Shown: positions 8,621 to 17,182, counted from the first letter of the stretch. The stretch is DNA of 64,000 nt from an uncultured Collinsella sp. (GCA_959602645.1 CAUGTZ010000002.1:84159-148158); one strand, 5' to 3'. The notes: generated by a model from the sequence alone, not told the origin. Numbers and translations: made by a program.

Positions 8621-8677
8621 CGCCAAATTTATGCGTCGCACATCGCAGGCATACCAAACGCTGATGCATCCGTGACA

Positions 8678-8706
8678 TAGTCATTGGTGACGTTCTTAAA
8701 CGACTA
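8678..8706. repeat. REP-like conserved-loop hairpin, copy B
   Basis: TAGTCATT / AACGACTA (one mismatch) encloses GGTGACGTTCTTA. The right arm contains the stop codon of the NodB-like gene (reverse-strand TAG at 8704-8706), so the element ends exactly at that gene. Confidence 0.55.
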
Positions 8707-10110
8707 GTCTGTGGTGTCGTCATCTTCGGCGAGCTGGGGGAACACGGCGTTTTTGGGCATGGTGACCTTCGTCAGCGAGGTGAGCTTTTTGCTCAGCGAT
8801 GTATCCGTCTTGACCAGATCGCTCAACGTCACGATTTTGTAGCCGTCGGCAATAAGCCCGTCGATAATCTGCGGCAGCGCCTCGAGCGTCTGCTCGGCAC
8901 ATTCATCGTTGTCGGTCAGCAGCACAATGTTGCCCGGCGTCACCGAATCGAGCACCGTCGAGACCTGCTCGTCGGCACCGTTGAGCAGCCAGTCGCCCGA
9001 ATCGATATTCCACGAGACCACAGCAGACACCAGGTCCATCGCATCAATCCAGTTTTGCTCGTCAAAGGCTGCGTAGGGAGCGCGCAAAAGCATCGTCGAC
9101 GTTCCGGTCGCGGACTTGATCGCCTCGGTGCCCTTCGAAACCTGCTCGCGCACCGCATCGCGGTCCTGGCCCTTGAGCGATTCGTCACGGTAACTGTTGG
9201 AGCCGACCTCGCAGCCGGCATCGACAATCGCCTTGGCCGTGGCGGGCGAGGCCTCGGCCGCATCGCCCGACAGGAAGAACGTCGCGGTGACGCCCTTTTC
9301 CTTGAGCACCTGCAAGATCTGCTTGGTCGCTCCGCTCGGGCCCTCATCAAACGTCAGCGCCACGTACTTTTCGTTGCCCTTGGGCGCCACGCTCGCGCAC
9401 TCGACCACGCAATCGGTGGCGGGCACGACCTCGCCGCGGTCCTGCGTCTTGCCCGACTGCTCACCAACCCACACCTCGGAGCGGCCCTGGACACCCCATG
9501 TCTGCACATACTCGATAGCGCCCGTGCCCTCGACCTTGAGCTTGGGCTCGATAACCGTAGCCTGAACCTCGTGCTTCTCGTAGGTGTTACGGCCATCCTT
9601 GACCGTCACCTTCTCGCCGCCCTCAAGTTCGCGGCTATCCCATTTGCCCTGTTTTATGCGCTTGCCGTCCACCTTAACCGACAGCTTTTCGCCGCCATGG
9701 CGCTTGAGCACGCTGTCATCGACGGCCAGCAGGTCGCCTGCGTCGTAGGTATCGGTCAACTCCTGGTCGTCGATGAGATTCTGCAGCGTAGAGCCCACGC
9801 GCACCGCGGTCTTTTGCCCGTTAAGTTCCACGTCCACGCTGCGGTTGACGTAGCCCACGACGGCAGCGATAAACAGCACGAGCGCACAGCCCACGGCAAT
9901 GAGCGCATAGGGCAGACGGGACGGTCGGCGCGGCGAGCGCCCGTTGCCGATGCGCGCGCTGCGGTCGCTAAACCCGCGGCTATGGTTGAGGTACATCGCG
10001 CCGGGCTTACGGCGGCGACGGCGCTGACCGCTGGGCAGCTGCCCCAGGTCGCGGCGCGCCGTCGGACGCGCACCCGAACGCCCGTTTAAGTTGGATCCGT
10101 TTTGGCGCAT
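8704..10110 (-). CDS. membrane-anchored NodB-like protein lacking metal ligands (pseudo-deacetylase)
   Basis: Protein of 468 residues: Arg-rich cytoplasmic N-terminus, one membrane segment (about 68-86), a DUF348/ubiquitin-like extracellular region (about 92-190) and a NodB polysaccharide-deacetylase domain (about 248-430). Motif 1 is TFDEGPS (253-259) where active enzymes have TFDDGP. Motif 2, normally H(S/T)xxHP, is GSNSYRDESL (303-312), so both metal-binding histidines are gone. Motif 3 is RAPYAAF (intact R-P-Y), motif 4 is DSGDW, and motif 5 is VLLTDNDE in place of LLHDN. Loss of the Asp-His-His triad predicts no deacetylation, perhaps only glycan binding. Separated from the PRC-barrel gene upstream by a hairpin at 10132. 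Confidence 0.8.
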   Translation of the reverse strand: MRQNGSNLNGRSGARPTARRDLGQLPSGQRRRRRKPGAMYLNHSRGFSDRSARIGNGRSPRRPSRLPYALIAVGCALVLFIAAVVGYVNRSVDVELNGQKTAVRVGSTLQNLIDDQELTDTYDAGDLLAVDDSVLKRHGGEKLSVKVDGKRIKQGKWDSRELEGGEKVTVKDGRNTYEKHEVQATVIEPKLKVEGTGAIEYVQTWGVQGRSEVWVGEQSGKTQDRGEVVPATDCVVECASVAPKGNEKYVALTFDEGPSGATKQILQVLKEKGVTATFFLSGDAAEASPATAKAIVDAGCEVGSNSYRDESLKGQDRDAVREQVSKGTEAIKSATGTSTMLLRAPYAAFDEQNWIDAMDLVSAVVSWNIDSGDWLLNGADEQVSTVLDSVTPGNIVLLTDNDECAEQTLEALPQIIDGLIADGYKIVTLSDLVKTDTSLSKKLTSLTKVTMPKNAVFPQLAEDDDTTD

Positions 10111-10131
10111 GTGCCCTCCCCCATAAACACA

Positions 10132-10161
10132 GCAAGCCGGAGCAACAGGTCTCCGGCTTGC
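10132..10161 (-). terminator. hairpin between PRC-barrel and NodB-like genes
   Basis: Perfect 11-bp stem GCAAGCCGGAG/CTCCGGCTTGC with an 8-nt loop, 22 bp after the stop of the PRC-barrel gene. The T-rich tail on the reverse strand is short (TGTGTTTATG), so termination may be partial. Confidence 0.5.
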
Positions 10162-10182
10162 CTCCCATCATTTGGTACGTCG

Positions 10183-10938
10183 CTATTTTGTAGCTTTTGA
10201 CGAGCCTCCGCTCGCCTTTTGGTATTCGTCCTTAAAGGCCTTGAACATGCCGCGCGTCTTGCCGAGCTGCTTGCCCAGTGCGCGACTGCCTTTGTCCACG
10301 GCGACCGATCCCTTGTCGTCGAGCACCTTGGCGCCCTTTTTGACCTTGTCGCCCACCACGACGCTGGCCTCGGCGGCCTTGGCGGCCGCACCGCCCGAAT
10401 ACCCAAGCGACTTGACCTCGTCCGAGACGACCATCGCGCCGTTCTCGTAGCCGCGTAGCATCGTCGGCGGCACCTGCGTGTCACCAACCAAAACACTCGA
10501 AGCAGCACCGGCGGTCACATAGAATGACTGCACGATGCCCGAACGTGGCTTGAACTCAACGTCCGAGCAATAGCCCACGACGTCGCCCGATTCCGTGCGC
10601 ACGTCCATACCGACCCAGATGATGCAATCGTCCAGGTTGATGTCGAGGCGCTTGGCGGCGGCGGCATCGTACGTGTCCTTGACGTCATCGACCGCAATGG
10701 CGCCCTCGTAGACACCAATGGCATCGAGCGCTACGAATCGATCGGGACGCTCGATCATGCCCGCGATATCGGACTGGCGGACCATAAAGCCGACCACGCG
10801 CGTACCGCCCGGGGTAAAGACCGGAAAGTGAATCTTTCCGAGCTTTTTAGGGCTGCGCGGCGTGCCGTCCTTTTTGGTGCGCTTGTCCTCGGTAGGCTTG
10901 CGATAGATCTTGGCGCCGACAAAATCCCCGGCGCGCAT
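10183..10938 (-). CDS. PRC-barrel domain protein
   Basis: Soluble protein of 251 residues with two PRC-barrel-like modules, around 1-90 (MRAGDFVGAKIYR..., FPVFTPGGTRVVGFMV) and 100-170 (CIIWVGMDVRTESGDVVGYC). A Lys/Ala-rich tail follows. PRC barrels are small beta domains that mediate protein or RNA contacts; no catalytic role is implied. The start codon overlaps the stop of the YtxH gene upstream (TAATG), so translation is probably coupled. Exact role unknown. Confidence 0.7.
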   Translation of the reverse strand: MRAGDFVGAKIYRKPTEDKRTKKDGTPRSPKKLGKIHFPVFTPGGTRVVGFMVRQSDIAGMIERPDRFVALDAIGVYEGAIAVDDVKDTYDAAAAKRLDINLDDCIIWVGMDVRTESGDVVGYCSDVEFKPRSGIVQSFYVTAGAASSVLVGDTQVPPTMLRGYENGAMVVSDEVKSLGYSGGAAAKAAEASVVVGDKVKKGAKVLDDKGSVAVDKGSRALGKQLGKTRGMFKAFKDEYQKASGGSSKATK

Positions 10939-11327
10939 TATGCCTCGGTCGAGGGCTCCGCAGCCTCGGTATCAGCCTCGACGGCGTTCTCGACCACGAC
11001 GTCGGCGGCAGGCGTCACGTTGCCGCCCGAAATGGCGTCGTTGAGTTGCTCGCGCAGCTGGTCCATGCGCTCGCGGGCCAGGTCGACCTTGGCGCGCAGG
11101 TCGTCGGTCTTGGCGTCGACCATCGGGCCAAAGTCATTCACCGCAGCACGGGCCTCCTCGGCGCTGTGCTCGTAGGTGTCGCGCATATTGTCCCAGGCGT
11201 CATTGGCGATATCGGCAGCCATGGCGCGGGTCTCGGCGCCCGAGCGCGGGGCCAGAGCAACGCCGACAATAGCGCCGGCAGCGGCACCAAAAAGTGCGCC
11301 GGAGACAAAGCTGAAAGTCTTACCCAT
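10938..11327 (-). CDS. YtxH-family small membrane-associated protein
   Basis: 129 residues with an N-terminal Gly/Ala-rich hydrophobic segment (FVSGALFGAAAGAIVGVALA) directly followed by APRSGAETR, the hallmark of YtxH/gas-vesicle-GvpP-like stress proteins. A long amphipathic helical region follows (about 40-105). The start at 11327 is chosen because GGAGAGG lies 8 nt upstream; the in-frame ATG two codons earlier is too close. Translationally coupled to the PRC-barrel gene. The family is often linked to envelope or general stress, but the molecular function is unknown. Confidence 0.75.
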   Translation of the reverse strand: MGKTFSFVSGALFGAAAGAIVGVALAPRSGAETRAMAADIANDAWDNMRDTYEHSAEEARAAVNDFGPMVDAKTDDLRAKVDLARERMDQLREQLNDAISGGNVTPAADVVVENAVEADTEAAEPSTEA

Positions 11328-11463
11328 GATCATTCCTCTCCTGCGGGCACGTCGGTGCCCACCGTTTGAATGCTGTCCATTATACCCGCAGCGCATCACT
11401 TGCCGCTCCGCTCATCTGCGTACGGCAAAGGTGCAGGTACGTGATGGTGATAAACGCGTAGAC

Positions 11464-12297
11464 CTACTCCTGAGGCATAGCCGGCATGGCCACCGTGGCA
11501 CACGGGTCCTCGCCGGCGCCGTCCACGAGCGGCAGGCCGCCCTCATGCGCAGGTCCTGCCGGAACCGTCGCCGCACCGCCAAAGACGGCAGCGGAGGCCT
11601 CGTGGTTCTCGGCAACCGCGCCCTCGGTATCAATCGCCACCTGGGGCTCGTCGTCAAAGTTGGGGACGCCCTGGGGCTCGGTGGGAACGGGCTCGGCGGT
11701 CGCATCGGCAACGGGCTCGGCGTCGACCGGCACATCGCCCTCGTCAGCGCCCTCGTCCTCGGCAGCATCTTCGCCGTTCGCAGCGGCGACGGCCTCGTGA
11801 GGATCCTTGCCCTCGGCCTCGGCGCGCATACCCAGCACCAGGTTGCGCAGGCCCGCGACCGTACCGTCCACATCGGGGGCAGGCTGGTCGGCGTGCAGGT
11901 ACGCCCAGTCCATCATAAAGGTTGCCGAAGACAGCGCGCCGATGGCCAACGCGTCGTCGGGGCACGAAAGCTCAACCTCAAAGACACGCTCGTCATGCTC
12001 GCTTACGCGCGTGCGGCCGCACGAGATGCTACCGGCAAGACCGGTCTCGTTCATGAGCTCGACCGTCACGTGCTCCAGCAGATGGCAGAGCTCGGTCTGA
12101 CCCATGCAGTCCTGGAACTCGCGGCCGGAATCGCCCAGGCACAGATGCTTGGCAATCGCCGGCACCAGGTAGTACACGCGCGCCGTGGCCTCTATGTCCT
12201 CCGAGGTCATCAGCGGCATGCCGGGGTTCACCAGCACATGCGCGCAGATCTTGTCCTCGCTGACGGTGACCTTAAGGATGTTGAACAAGCCTGCCAT
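11464..12297 (-). CDS. protein resembling the N-terminal domain of cyanophycin synthetase
   Basis: 277 residues. Residues about 1-150 are well structured. The stretch CHLLEHVTVELMNETG, followed by GSISCGRTRVSEHDERVFEV, resembles the cyanophycin synthetase N-terminal domain pattern (HxxEHVALELQxxAG...GxTR...). From about residue 165 the chain is Ala/Glu/Pro-rich and probably disordered. The ATP-grasp and Mur-ligase domains that make cyanophycin are absent. It starts 24 nt after the CorC/HlyC gene on the same strand, so they may be one transcript. The resemblance is from memory of the family pattern; a structural search would be needed to confirm it. Confidence 0.5.
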   Translation of the reverse strand: MAGLFNILKVTVSEDKICAHVLVNPGMPLMTSEDIEATARVYYLVPAIAKHLCLGDSGREFQDCMGQTELCHLLEHVTVELMNETGLAGSISCGRTRVSEHDERVFEVELSCPDDALAIGALSSATFMMDWAYLHADQPAPDVDGTVAGLRNLVLGMRAEAEGKDPHEAVAAANGEDAAEDEGADEGDVPVDAEPVADATAEPVPTEPQGVPNFDDEPQVAIDTEGAVAENHEASAAVFGGAATVPAGPAHEGGLPLVDGAGEDPCATVAMPAMPQE

Positions 12298-12321
12298 AAC
12301 TCTCCCCTACTCTTCCTTGTC

Positions 12322-13695
12322 CTACTCGTCGCCGTCGTGCGGATTCGCGGAACCCGCACCCGACGTCGTCGGCTCGTCTGCCGAAGACTCGGAATCCTTC
12401 TTATCGGTTTCGGCCGGAGCGATCACGCGAATGAGCGAGATGCGCTGGCCACGCATCGACTGCACTTTAAACTTGTACCCCGCGACCTCAAACACCTCTC
12501 CGATGTCGGGCACCGAGTCGCAAAGCTCCAAGATCCAGCCGGCGATGGTTTCATAATCATCGCTTTCCTCGAGCGGCCAACCAAGCTCAATCGCGTCATC
12601 GCACGAAAAACGCCCATCAACGAGCCACTCGCGGCGCGAAAGGCGCGTGAGATACTTGTTGTCGGGGTCGAACTCGTCCTCGATCTCGCCGACGATCTCC
12701 TCGACGATATCTTCGATGGTGATGATGCCGGCCGTGCCGCCGTACTCGTCCACGACGACCACGATCTGGTCGTGCGAGGTCTGCATCTCGGACAGCAGCG
12801 GCAGGATGTCCTTGGTATCGGGCACAAAGGTGGCGTCGCGCAAAAAGTCGGCAATGGGCTGGTCGCCCTTGCCGTCGAGCGCGGGCTGGATCAGGTCCTT
12901 GATGTGCGCGATGCCCGCGACATTGTCGGGGTCCTCGTGATAGACGGGGATGCGGCTGAAGCCGGTCTGGCGCATGGTGGACAGCACGTCGGCGACTGTC
13001 TCGTCGTCCTCGCACATGGTGGTGTCCACGCGCGGCACCATGACCTCGCGAGCCACGGTGTCGCCCAGGTCGAAGATCTCGTGGATCATGCGCTTTTCCT
13101 CGTCGAGCAGGTCGTCCTGCTCCGAGACCATGTACTTGATCTCTTCCTCCGAGACGTTCTGGCGGTCATCGGCGCTCTTGATGCGCAGGATGCGGGCCAG
13201 GCCGTCGGAGCAGGCACCGGTCAGCCACACGAGCGGGCGGGCGATCTTTTGGAACACGGAGAGCGGCCCCACGACCTGTTTGGATACGCCCTCGGCGTTG
13301 GCCAGACCAATGCGCTTGGGGACGAGCTCGCCGATCACGATGGACACGAAGGCGACCGCTACGGTGATGATGACCGGCGCCAGGCCGCGCGCGATGGCGG
13401 AGAGCGGCGCGATGCCAAAGCTCATGAGCCACGTGGCGAGCGGGTCGGACAGGCTCGTCGAGGCAACGGCGGACGAGGCGAAGCCCACGAGCGTGATGGC
13501 GACCTGGATGGTGGCGAGCAGCTGGTCGGAGTCGGCAGCCAGCTTAATGGCACGCTCGGCGCGCTTGTCGCCTTCCTCGGCCTCATGCTCCAGCACGGCG
13601 CGCTTGGCCGTGGTGAGCGCCATCTCGGACATAGAGAAGTAGCCGTTGATGAGGGTCAAAACGAGGGTGGTGATAAGGGAGATGGTTATGTCCAT
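12322..13695 (-). CDS. CorC/HlyC-type membrane protein (DUF21-CBS-CorC_HlyC)
   Basis: 457 residues: an N-terminal DUF21 (CNNM) domain with about four membrane segments (about 1-190; STSLSDPLATWL, IVIGELVPKRIGLANAE), two CBS domains (about 215-335; VMVPRVDTTMCEDDETV, IVVVVDEYGGTAGIITIEDI) and a C-terminal CorC_HlyC transporter-associated domain (about 350-430). Such proteins are implicated in Mg2+/Co2+ or Na+-coupled Mg2+ efflux. It is the third Mg2+-related protein in the window. The older name hemolysin is historical. Confidence 0.88.
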   Translation of the reverse strand: MDITISLITTLVLTLINGYFSMSEMALTTAKRAVLEHEAEEGDKRAERAIKLAADSDQLLATIQVAITLVGFASSAVASTSLSDPLATWLMSFGIAPLSAIARGLAPVIITVAVAFVSIVIGELVPKRIGLANAEGVSKQVVGPLSVFQKIARPLVWLTGACSDGLARILRIKSADDRQNVSEEEIKYMVSEQDDLLDEEKRMIHEIFDLGDTVAREVMVPRVDTTMCEDDETVADVLSTMRQTGFSRIPVYHEDPDNVAGIAHIKDLIQPALDGKGDQPIADFLRDATFVPDTKDILPLLSEMQTSHDQIVVVVDEYGGTAGIITIEDIVEEIVGEIEDEFDPDNKYLTRLSRREWLVDGRFSCDDAIELGWPLEESDDYETIAGWILELCDSVPDIGEVFEVAGYKFKVQSMRGQRISLIRVIAPAETDKKDSESSADEPTTSGAGSANPHDGDE

Positions 13696-13809
13696 CGGGA
13701 GTTTCTCGAACCTCCAAGATTCGGGACGTTGGGTAGTAAGCGTAGGTGACGGATAGGGCAGTTGCGCCCGGCGGCCGCTTGGATGGGCCCGCGGGCACAG
13801 GAGCGATCG

Positions 13810-14493
13810 CTAGATTACGAAGAGGATCACCGCCATGAACTGGAAGATACTGCCGGCGAGCACCCACAAGTGAAACACACTGTGCAGGTAACGCACGTTT
13901 TTGGCGATGTAGAACGGCACGCCCACGGTGTAGCACACGCCGCCGACAGCGAGCAGAGCAAGTGCCACGGGGTTGAGCAGCGACACGAGCTCGGGCAGCT
14001 TAAAGACAACGAGCCAGCCCATCAGCAGGTAGACCAGGCCGCTTACCCAGTGCGGCTGGCGCTCGCACATAAAGCATTCGAGGGCAATGCCGATAATGGC
14101 GATGGCCCATACGGCAAAGAACAGCGCAGGGCCGCCGTCGTTTGCGAGCGTGATGAGGCAAAACGGCGTATAGCTACCGGCAATGAGCAGGTAGATGCAG
14201 CTGTGGTCGATGATGCGAAACACGCGCTTGGCGCGCGCGGGCTGAATCGCGTGGTAGAGCGTGGAGGCTAGGTATTCGAGGATAATGCTGACACCATAGA
14301 CAATCGCCGCGGCCATGTGGGCCGGGCCTCCGCCGCGCAAGGCAGCGAATACGATCAGGAGCACCAGGCCCGCGATACCCAGCAGGCAGCCGACACCATG
14401 GGTGACGGAGTTCATGATCTCCTCGCCCACCGTGTAGTGTGGAACGGCCGCGGTCTTGGGTCGCGGCTTAGAACTGTCGCTCGAATCGGACAT
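13810..14493 (-). CDS. hemolysin III / PAQR-family membrane protein
   Basis: 227 residues with seven predicted membrane segments. PAQR-type conserved motifs are EYLASTLYHAI, IIDHSCIYLLIAGSYTPFCL and a C-terminal FHLWVLAGSIFQF, which supply the Ser, His, Asp and His residues that bind Zn2+ in the adiponectin-receptor fold. The start at 14493 is preceded by GGAGG 11 nt upstream; the TTG six codons earlier overlaps that site. Function in bacteria is uncertain (possibly lipid hydrolysis). About 114 bp separate it from corC, so it may be transcribed separately. Confidence 0.88.
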   Translation of the reverse strand: MSDSSDSSKPRPKTAAVPHYTVGEEIMNSVTHGVGCLLGIAGLVLLIVFAALRGGGPAHMAAAIVYGVSIILEYLASTLYHAIQPARAKRVFRIIDHSCIYLLIAGSYTPFCLITLANDGGPALFFAVWAIAIIGIALECFMCERQPHWVSGLVYLLMGWLVVFKLPELVSLLNPVALALLAVGGVCYTVGVPFYIAKNVRYLHSVFHLWVLAGSIFQFMAVILFVI

Positions 14494-14600
14494 GCCGGTT
14501 ACATCCTCCAACGTAAAGAGTTCTCAACACTATATCAAAGCGTCTGGGTGCGTGCGAAATTTGCACCATACGTGACCCTTTGTTTACCCATTCTTTGCCT

Positions 14601-14659
14601 GTTGACGCATCAACGGTGAACGTCCATAATGCGCTTGCATTAAATGTTGATGTATTAAC
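14601..14659 (+). promoter_or_regulatory. promoter with twin operator-like dyads upstream of alpha/beta hydrolase
   Basis: TTGACG (14602-14607), a 17-bp spacer and CATAAT (14625-14630) form a good sigma-70 promoter. The -35 lies inside the dyad GTTGACGCATCAAC (14601-14614). A second related dyad, GTTGATGTATTAAC, sits at 14646-14659 downstream of the expected start point. The shared pattern is GTTGAYGYATYAAC, spaced 45 bp apart, which fits cooperative or looping repression. Confidence 0.55.
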
Positions 14660-14679
14660 ATCTTATAGGAAAGCTTCTT

Positions 14680-15645
14680 ATGTCTCAAAACGCACGTTCC
14701 CATCGAAAGCTTAAGGTAGCCGGTGTTGTTGCGCTGGTGCTCGTTGTCGCGCTGCTGGGGTTTGCCGGCAACTTCTTGTTCGACTTTGCCCTGAATCCCC
14801 AAGCGCCCTACACCATGAAGATGATGCAGGACGGCAAGGACGGCAAAAAGGGCGAGCAGATGGATGCCGAGGCAGTCGAGGCGCGGGCATGGTTTAAAGA
14901 AAACCGCGAGAGTAGCAGCCTCACCGCAGATGACGGAACCGAACTTGCCGCCTGGTATTTTGCCGCCCCAGAGAGCACGCACAATTACGCTATCTGCCTA
15001 CACGGATACACCGATGAGCCCATCGGTATGGCCCGATACGCCAAGAGATTCCACGACCGCGGCATGAACGTGCTCGCACCTGCCGCCCGCGCCCACGAGC
15101 GTTCCGGCGGTGACTACATCGGCATGGGCTGGCCCGAGCGACTCGATGTCGTCGCGTGGATCGGGCGGATCGTTGCGGCCGATCCCAAGGCGCGCATCCT
15201 GGTCTTTGGCGAGTCGATGGGCGCGGCGACGGCCATGAATGTCGCGGGGGAATCTCTGCCCGCAAATGTGAAATGCATTATCGAGGACTGCGGCTACACG
15301 AGCGTCTGGGACGAGTTTTCTCTGCAGCTCAAGGACGTGTTCGGCCTGCCCAGCTTTCCCTTGCTCGATGTAGCAAACTTGGTGTGCAACGTGCGCGCGG
15401 GCTACGACTTCCATAAGGCAAGCAGCGTGGATCAACTCAAACGTGCAACAGTTCCCATGCTTTTTATCCACGGTGACCAAGACACCTTTGTACCGTACAG
15501 CATGCTCGACCAAAACTACGAGACGTGCGCCAGCAAGGTTAAACAGAAGCTCACTATCCACGGCGCCACCCACGCCAAGAGCGCGCAAGTCGACCCCGAG
15601 CTCTACTGGAATACGGTCGACGACTTCCTCGGAAAGAATTTTTAG
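14680..15645 (+). CDS. membrane-anchored alpha/beta hydrolase (YqkD-like)
   Basis: 321 residues with one N-terminal membrane anchor (about 12-34) and an extracytoplasmic alpha/beta-hydrolase domain. The oxyanion motif is CLHGYTDEP and the nucleophile elbow is FGESMGAATAM (Ser). The catalytic Asp is in FIHGDQDTFVP and the His in IHGATHAKS. Overall it resembles Bacillus YqkD-type serine aminopeptidase-like hydrolases. The substrate is unknown. It has its own promoter with twin dyads and its own terminator at 15816, so it is a single-gene transcription unit. Confidence 0.88.
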   Translation: MSQNARSHRKLKVAGVVALVLVVALLGFAGNFLFDFALNPQAPYTMKMMQDGKDGKKGEQMDAEAVEARAWFKENRESSSLTADDGTELAAWYFAAPESTHNYAICLHGYTDEPIGMARYAKRFHDRGMNVLAPAARAHERSGGDYIGMGWPERLDVVAWIGRIVAADPKARILVFGESMGAATAMNVAGESLPANVKCIIEDCGYTSVWDEFSLQLKDVFGLPSFPLLDVANLVCNVRAGYDFHKASSVDQLKRATVPMLFIHGDQDTFVPYSMLDQNYETCASKVKQKLTIHGATHAKSAQVDPELYWNTVDDFLGKNF

Positions 15646-15686
15646 GCAAAAAGCAACGTCCGGGGCTTTATCTGACCCCCTATTTT

Positions 15687-15810
15687 CGGAAGTATGCAGC
15701 AAAATCTGGAACTGCCGACCAGACCGCAGTTTTATCAACAATTTATCAGGGGTTTTGTTGCCAAAAAACGTCGTGTGCTCGGCGGTCTCGAAATTTGCCG
15801 CATACTTCCG
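15687..15810. repeat. 124-bp inverted-repeat element between hydrolase and its terminator
   Basis: The ends CGGAAGTATGCAGCAAA (15687) and TTTGCCGCATACTTCCG (to 15810) pair with one mismatch. Weaker pairing continues inward (CTGCCGACC with GGCGGTC). The AT-rich centre contains GGGGTTTTGTTGCC. It is the same kind of object as the elements at 4959, 26131 and 33151, but with a different sequence. No coding potential. Confidence 0.55.
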
Positions 15811-15815
15811 GAAAA

Positions 15816-15850
15816 CCGCCCGCGAGCGCTGTGCTCGCGGGCGGCTTTTG
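15816..15850 (+). terminator. intrinsic terminator after alpha/beta hydrolase
   Basis: 12-bp perfect stem CCGCCCGCGAGC/GCTCGCGGGCGG with loop GCTGT, followed by CTTTTG. It lies between converging genes and could serve both. Confidence 0.75.
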
Positions 15851-15896
15851 CTCGACTTACGCCACAGAGGCGCTTGTTTTGTCCAATAGCTAGGTG

Positions 15897-17102
15897 TTAC
15901 TTGACCTCGATGAGCTCATACTTGCTCGTGCCCAGGCCGATCTTCTCGGCATGCGCGATGCAGGAGCGCCAGTCGGTGTCGGGGTGCGTGATGCAGAAGG
16001 GGTCCTTAGCCTGCTCGCCCTTCAAATGCTCGTGATTGTGCTCCATTTTGGCCGCGCTGTCGGTAAGCACGGTGTTGGGCAGCGGCTCGGATGCCAGAAC
16101 GGCGTCGGCACAGGCCTGGTCGATGGCGACCGGGTCGAAGCTCGCGAACATGCCGATGTCGTTGACGATGGGCGTGTCGTTCTCGGCATGGCAGTCACAG
16201 TTGGGGCTAATGTCCATGGCGAGCGAGATGTGGAAGCTCGGGCGGCCGTCGACGATAGCCTTGGTGTACTCGGCGATCTTGCAGTTGAGCACGTCGGCGG
16301 CGGCGTCATAGTCGGGATTGATGGCATCCTGGTTGCACACGCCGATGCAGCGGCCGCAGCCCAGGCAGCGGTCGTGGTCGATGGCGGCCACGTGCACCTC
16401 GACGGTCTTGCCGCTCGCAAGCTCGCGCTCGCGGGTGCCATCGAACGAGATGGCGTTGTGCGCGCAGATCTTTTCGCAGGCACGGCAGCCAACGCATTGC
16501 TCGGTCGCGACGCTCGGCTTGCCAGCGGCGTGCTGCTCCATCTTGCCGGCACGGCTGCCGCCGCCCATGCCCAGGTTCTTCATGGCGCCGCCAAAACCGG
16601 CCTGCTCATGGCCCTTAAAGTGCGTGAGGCTGATCACGATATCGGCATCCATGAGCGCCTGACCGATCTTTGCCTCGCGCACGTACTCACCGCCCTCGAC
16701 CGGGACGAGCGCCTCGTCGGTACCCTTGAGGCCGTCAGCGATGATGATCTGGCAACCCGTGGCATACGGGGTAAAGCCATTCTGGTAGGCGGTGTCGATG
16801 TGCTCGAGCGCATTTTTGCGGCTACCCACATAGAGCGTGTTGCAGTCGGTAAGGAAGGGCTTGCCGCCCAGCTCCTTCACGACGTCTGCGACGGCGCGGG
16901 CGTAGTTGGGGCGCAAAAAGCTCAGGTTGCCCAGCTCGCCAAAGTGAATCTTAATGGCGACGAACTTGTTCTCAAAGTCGATCTGCTCAATGCCGGCGCG
17001 ACGGATGAGGCGCTTAAGCTTGTCAAGCTGGCTCTCGCGAGCATGCGTGCGCAGGTTGGTGAAGTACACCTTAGCGGGTGCTGCGGGTGCAGTTGCGGTC
17101 AT
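15897..17102 (-). CDS. DUF362 protein with two [4Fe-4S] clusters
   Basis: 401 residues. The DUF362 core (about 10-170) has KIHFGELGNLSFLRP and the conserved THFKGHEQAGFGGAMKNLGM, where a HxxG-type motif lies. Two ferredoxin motifs follow, CVGCRACEKICAHNAI and CLGCGRCIGVCNQDAI, then the second half of DUF362 with DIGMFASFDPVAIDQAC. Such proteins are common redox-linked proteins of unknown function in strict anaerobes. No partner gene is adjacent. The start at 17102 has no strong RBS but is followed directly by a Pro/Ala-rich leader. Confidence 0.85.
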   Translation of the reverse strand: MTATAPAAPAKVYFTNLRTHARESQLDKLKRLIRRAGIEQIDFENKFVAIKIHFGELGNLSFLRPNYARAVADVVKELGGKPFLTDCNTLYVGSRKNALEHIDTAYQNGFTPYATGCQIIIADGLKGTDEALVPVEGGEYVREAKIGQALMDADIVISLTHFKGHEQAGFGGAMKNLGMGGGSRAGKMEQHAAGKPSVATEQCVGCRACEKICAHNAISFDGTRERELASGKTVEVHVAAIDHDRCLGCGRCIGVCNQDAINPDYDAAADVLNCKIAEYTKAIVDGRPSFHISLAMDISPNCDCHAENDTPIVNDIGMFASFDPVAIDQACADAVLASEPLPNTVLTDSAAKMEHNHEHLKGEQAKDPFCITHPDTDWRSCIAHAEKIGLGTSKYELIEVK

Positions 17103-17182
17103 AGTTATATCCCCTCGGTCTATATGGCGTTACAGACATAGAGGATGGTACCCATTGAAGTAGGGTCGAAGTCAAGCACAGC

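Noticed and set aside
11176..13749. 857-codon plus-strand frame across YtxH, CphA-N-like and CorC genes
   Set aside because: A shadow frame in GC-rich DNA. It has a His/Arg/Gly-biased composition with no domain, while the opposite strand has recognisable proteins with RBSs.
13696..13809. Further copy of the GGGAC-loop hairpin at TTCGGGACGTTGGG
   Set aside because: No flanking complementary stem and the TTA part of the loop is absent.
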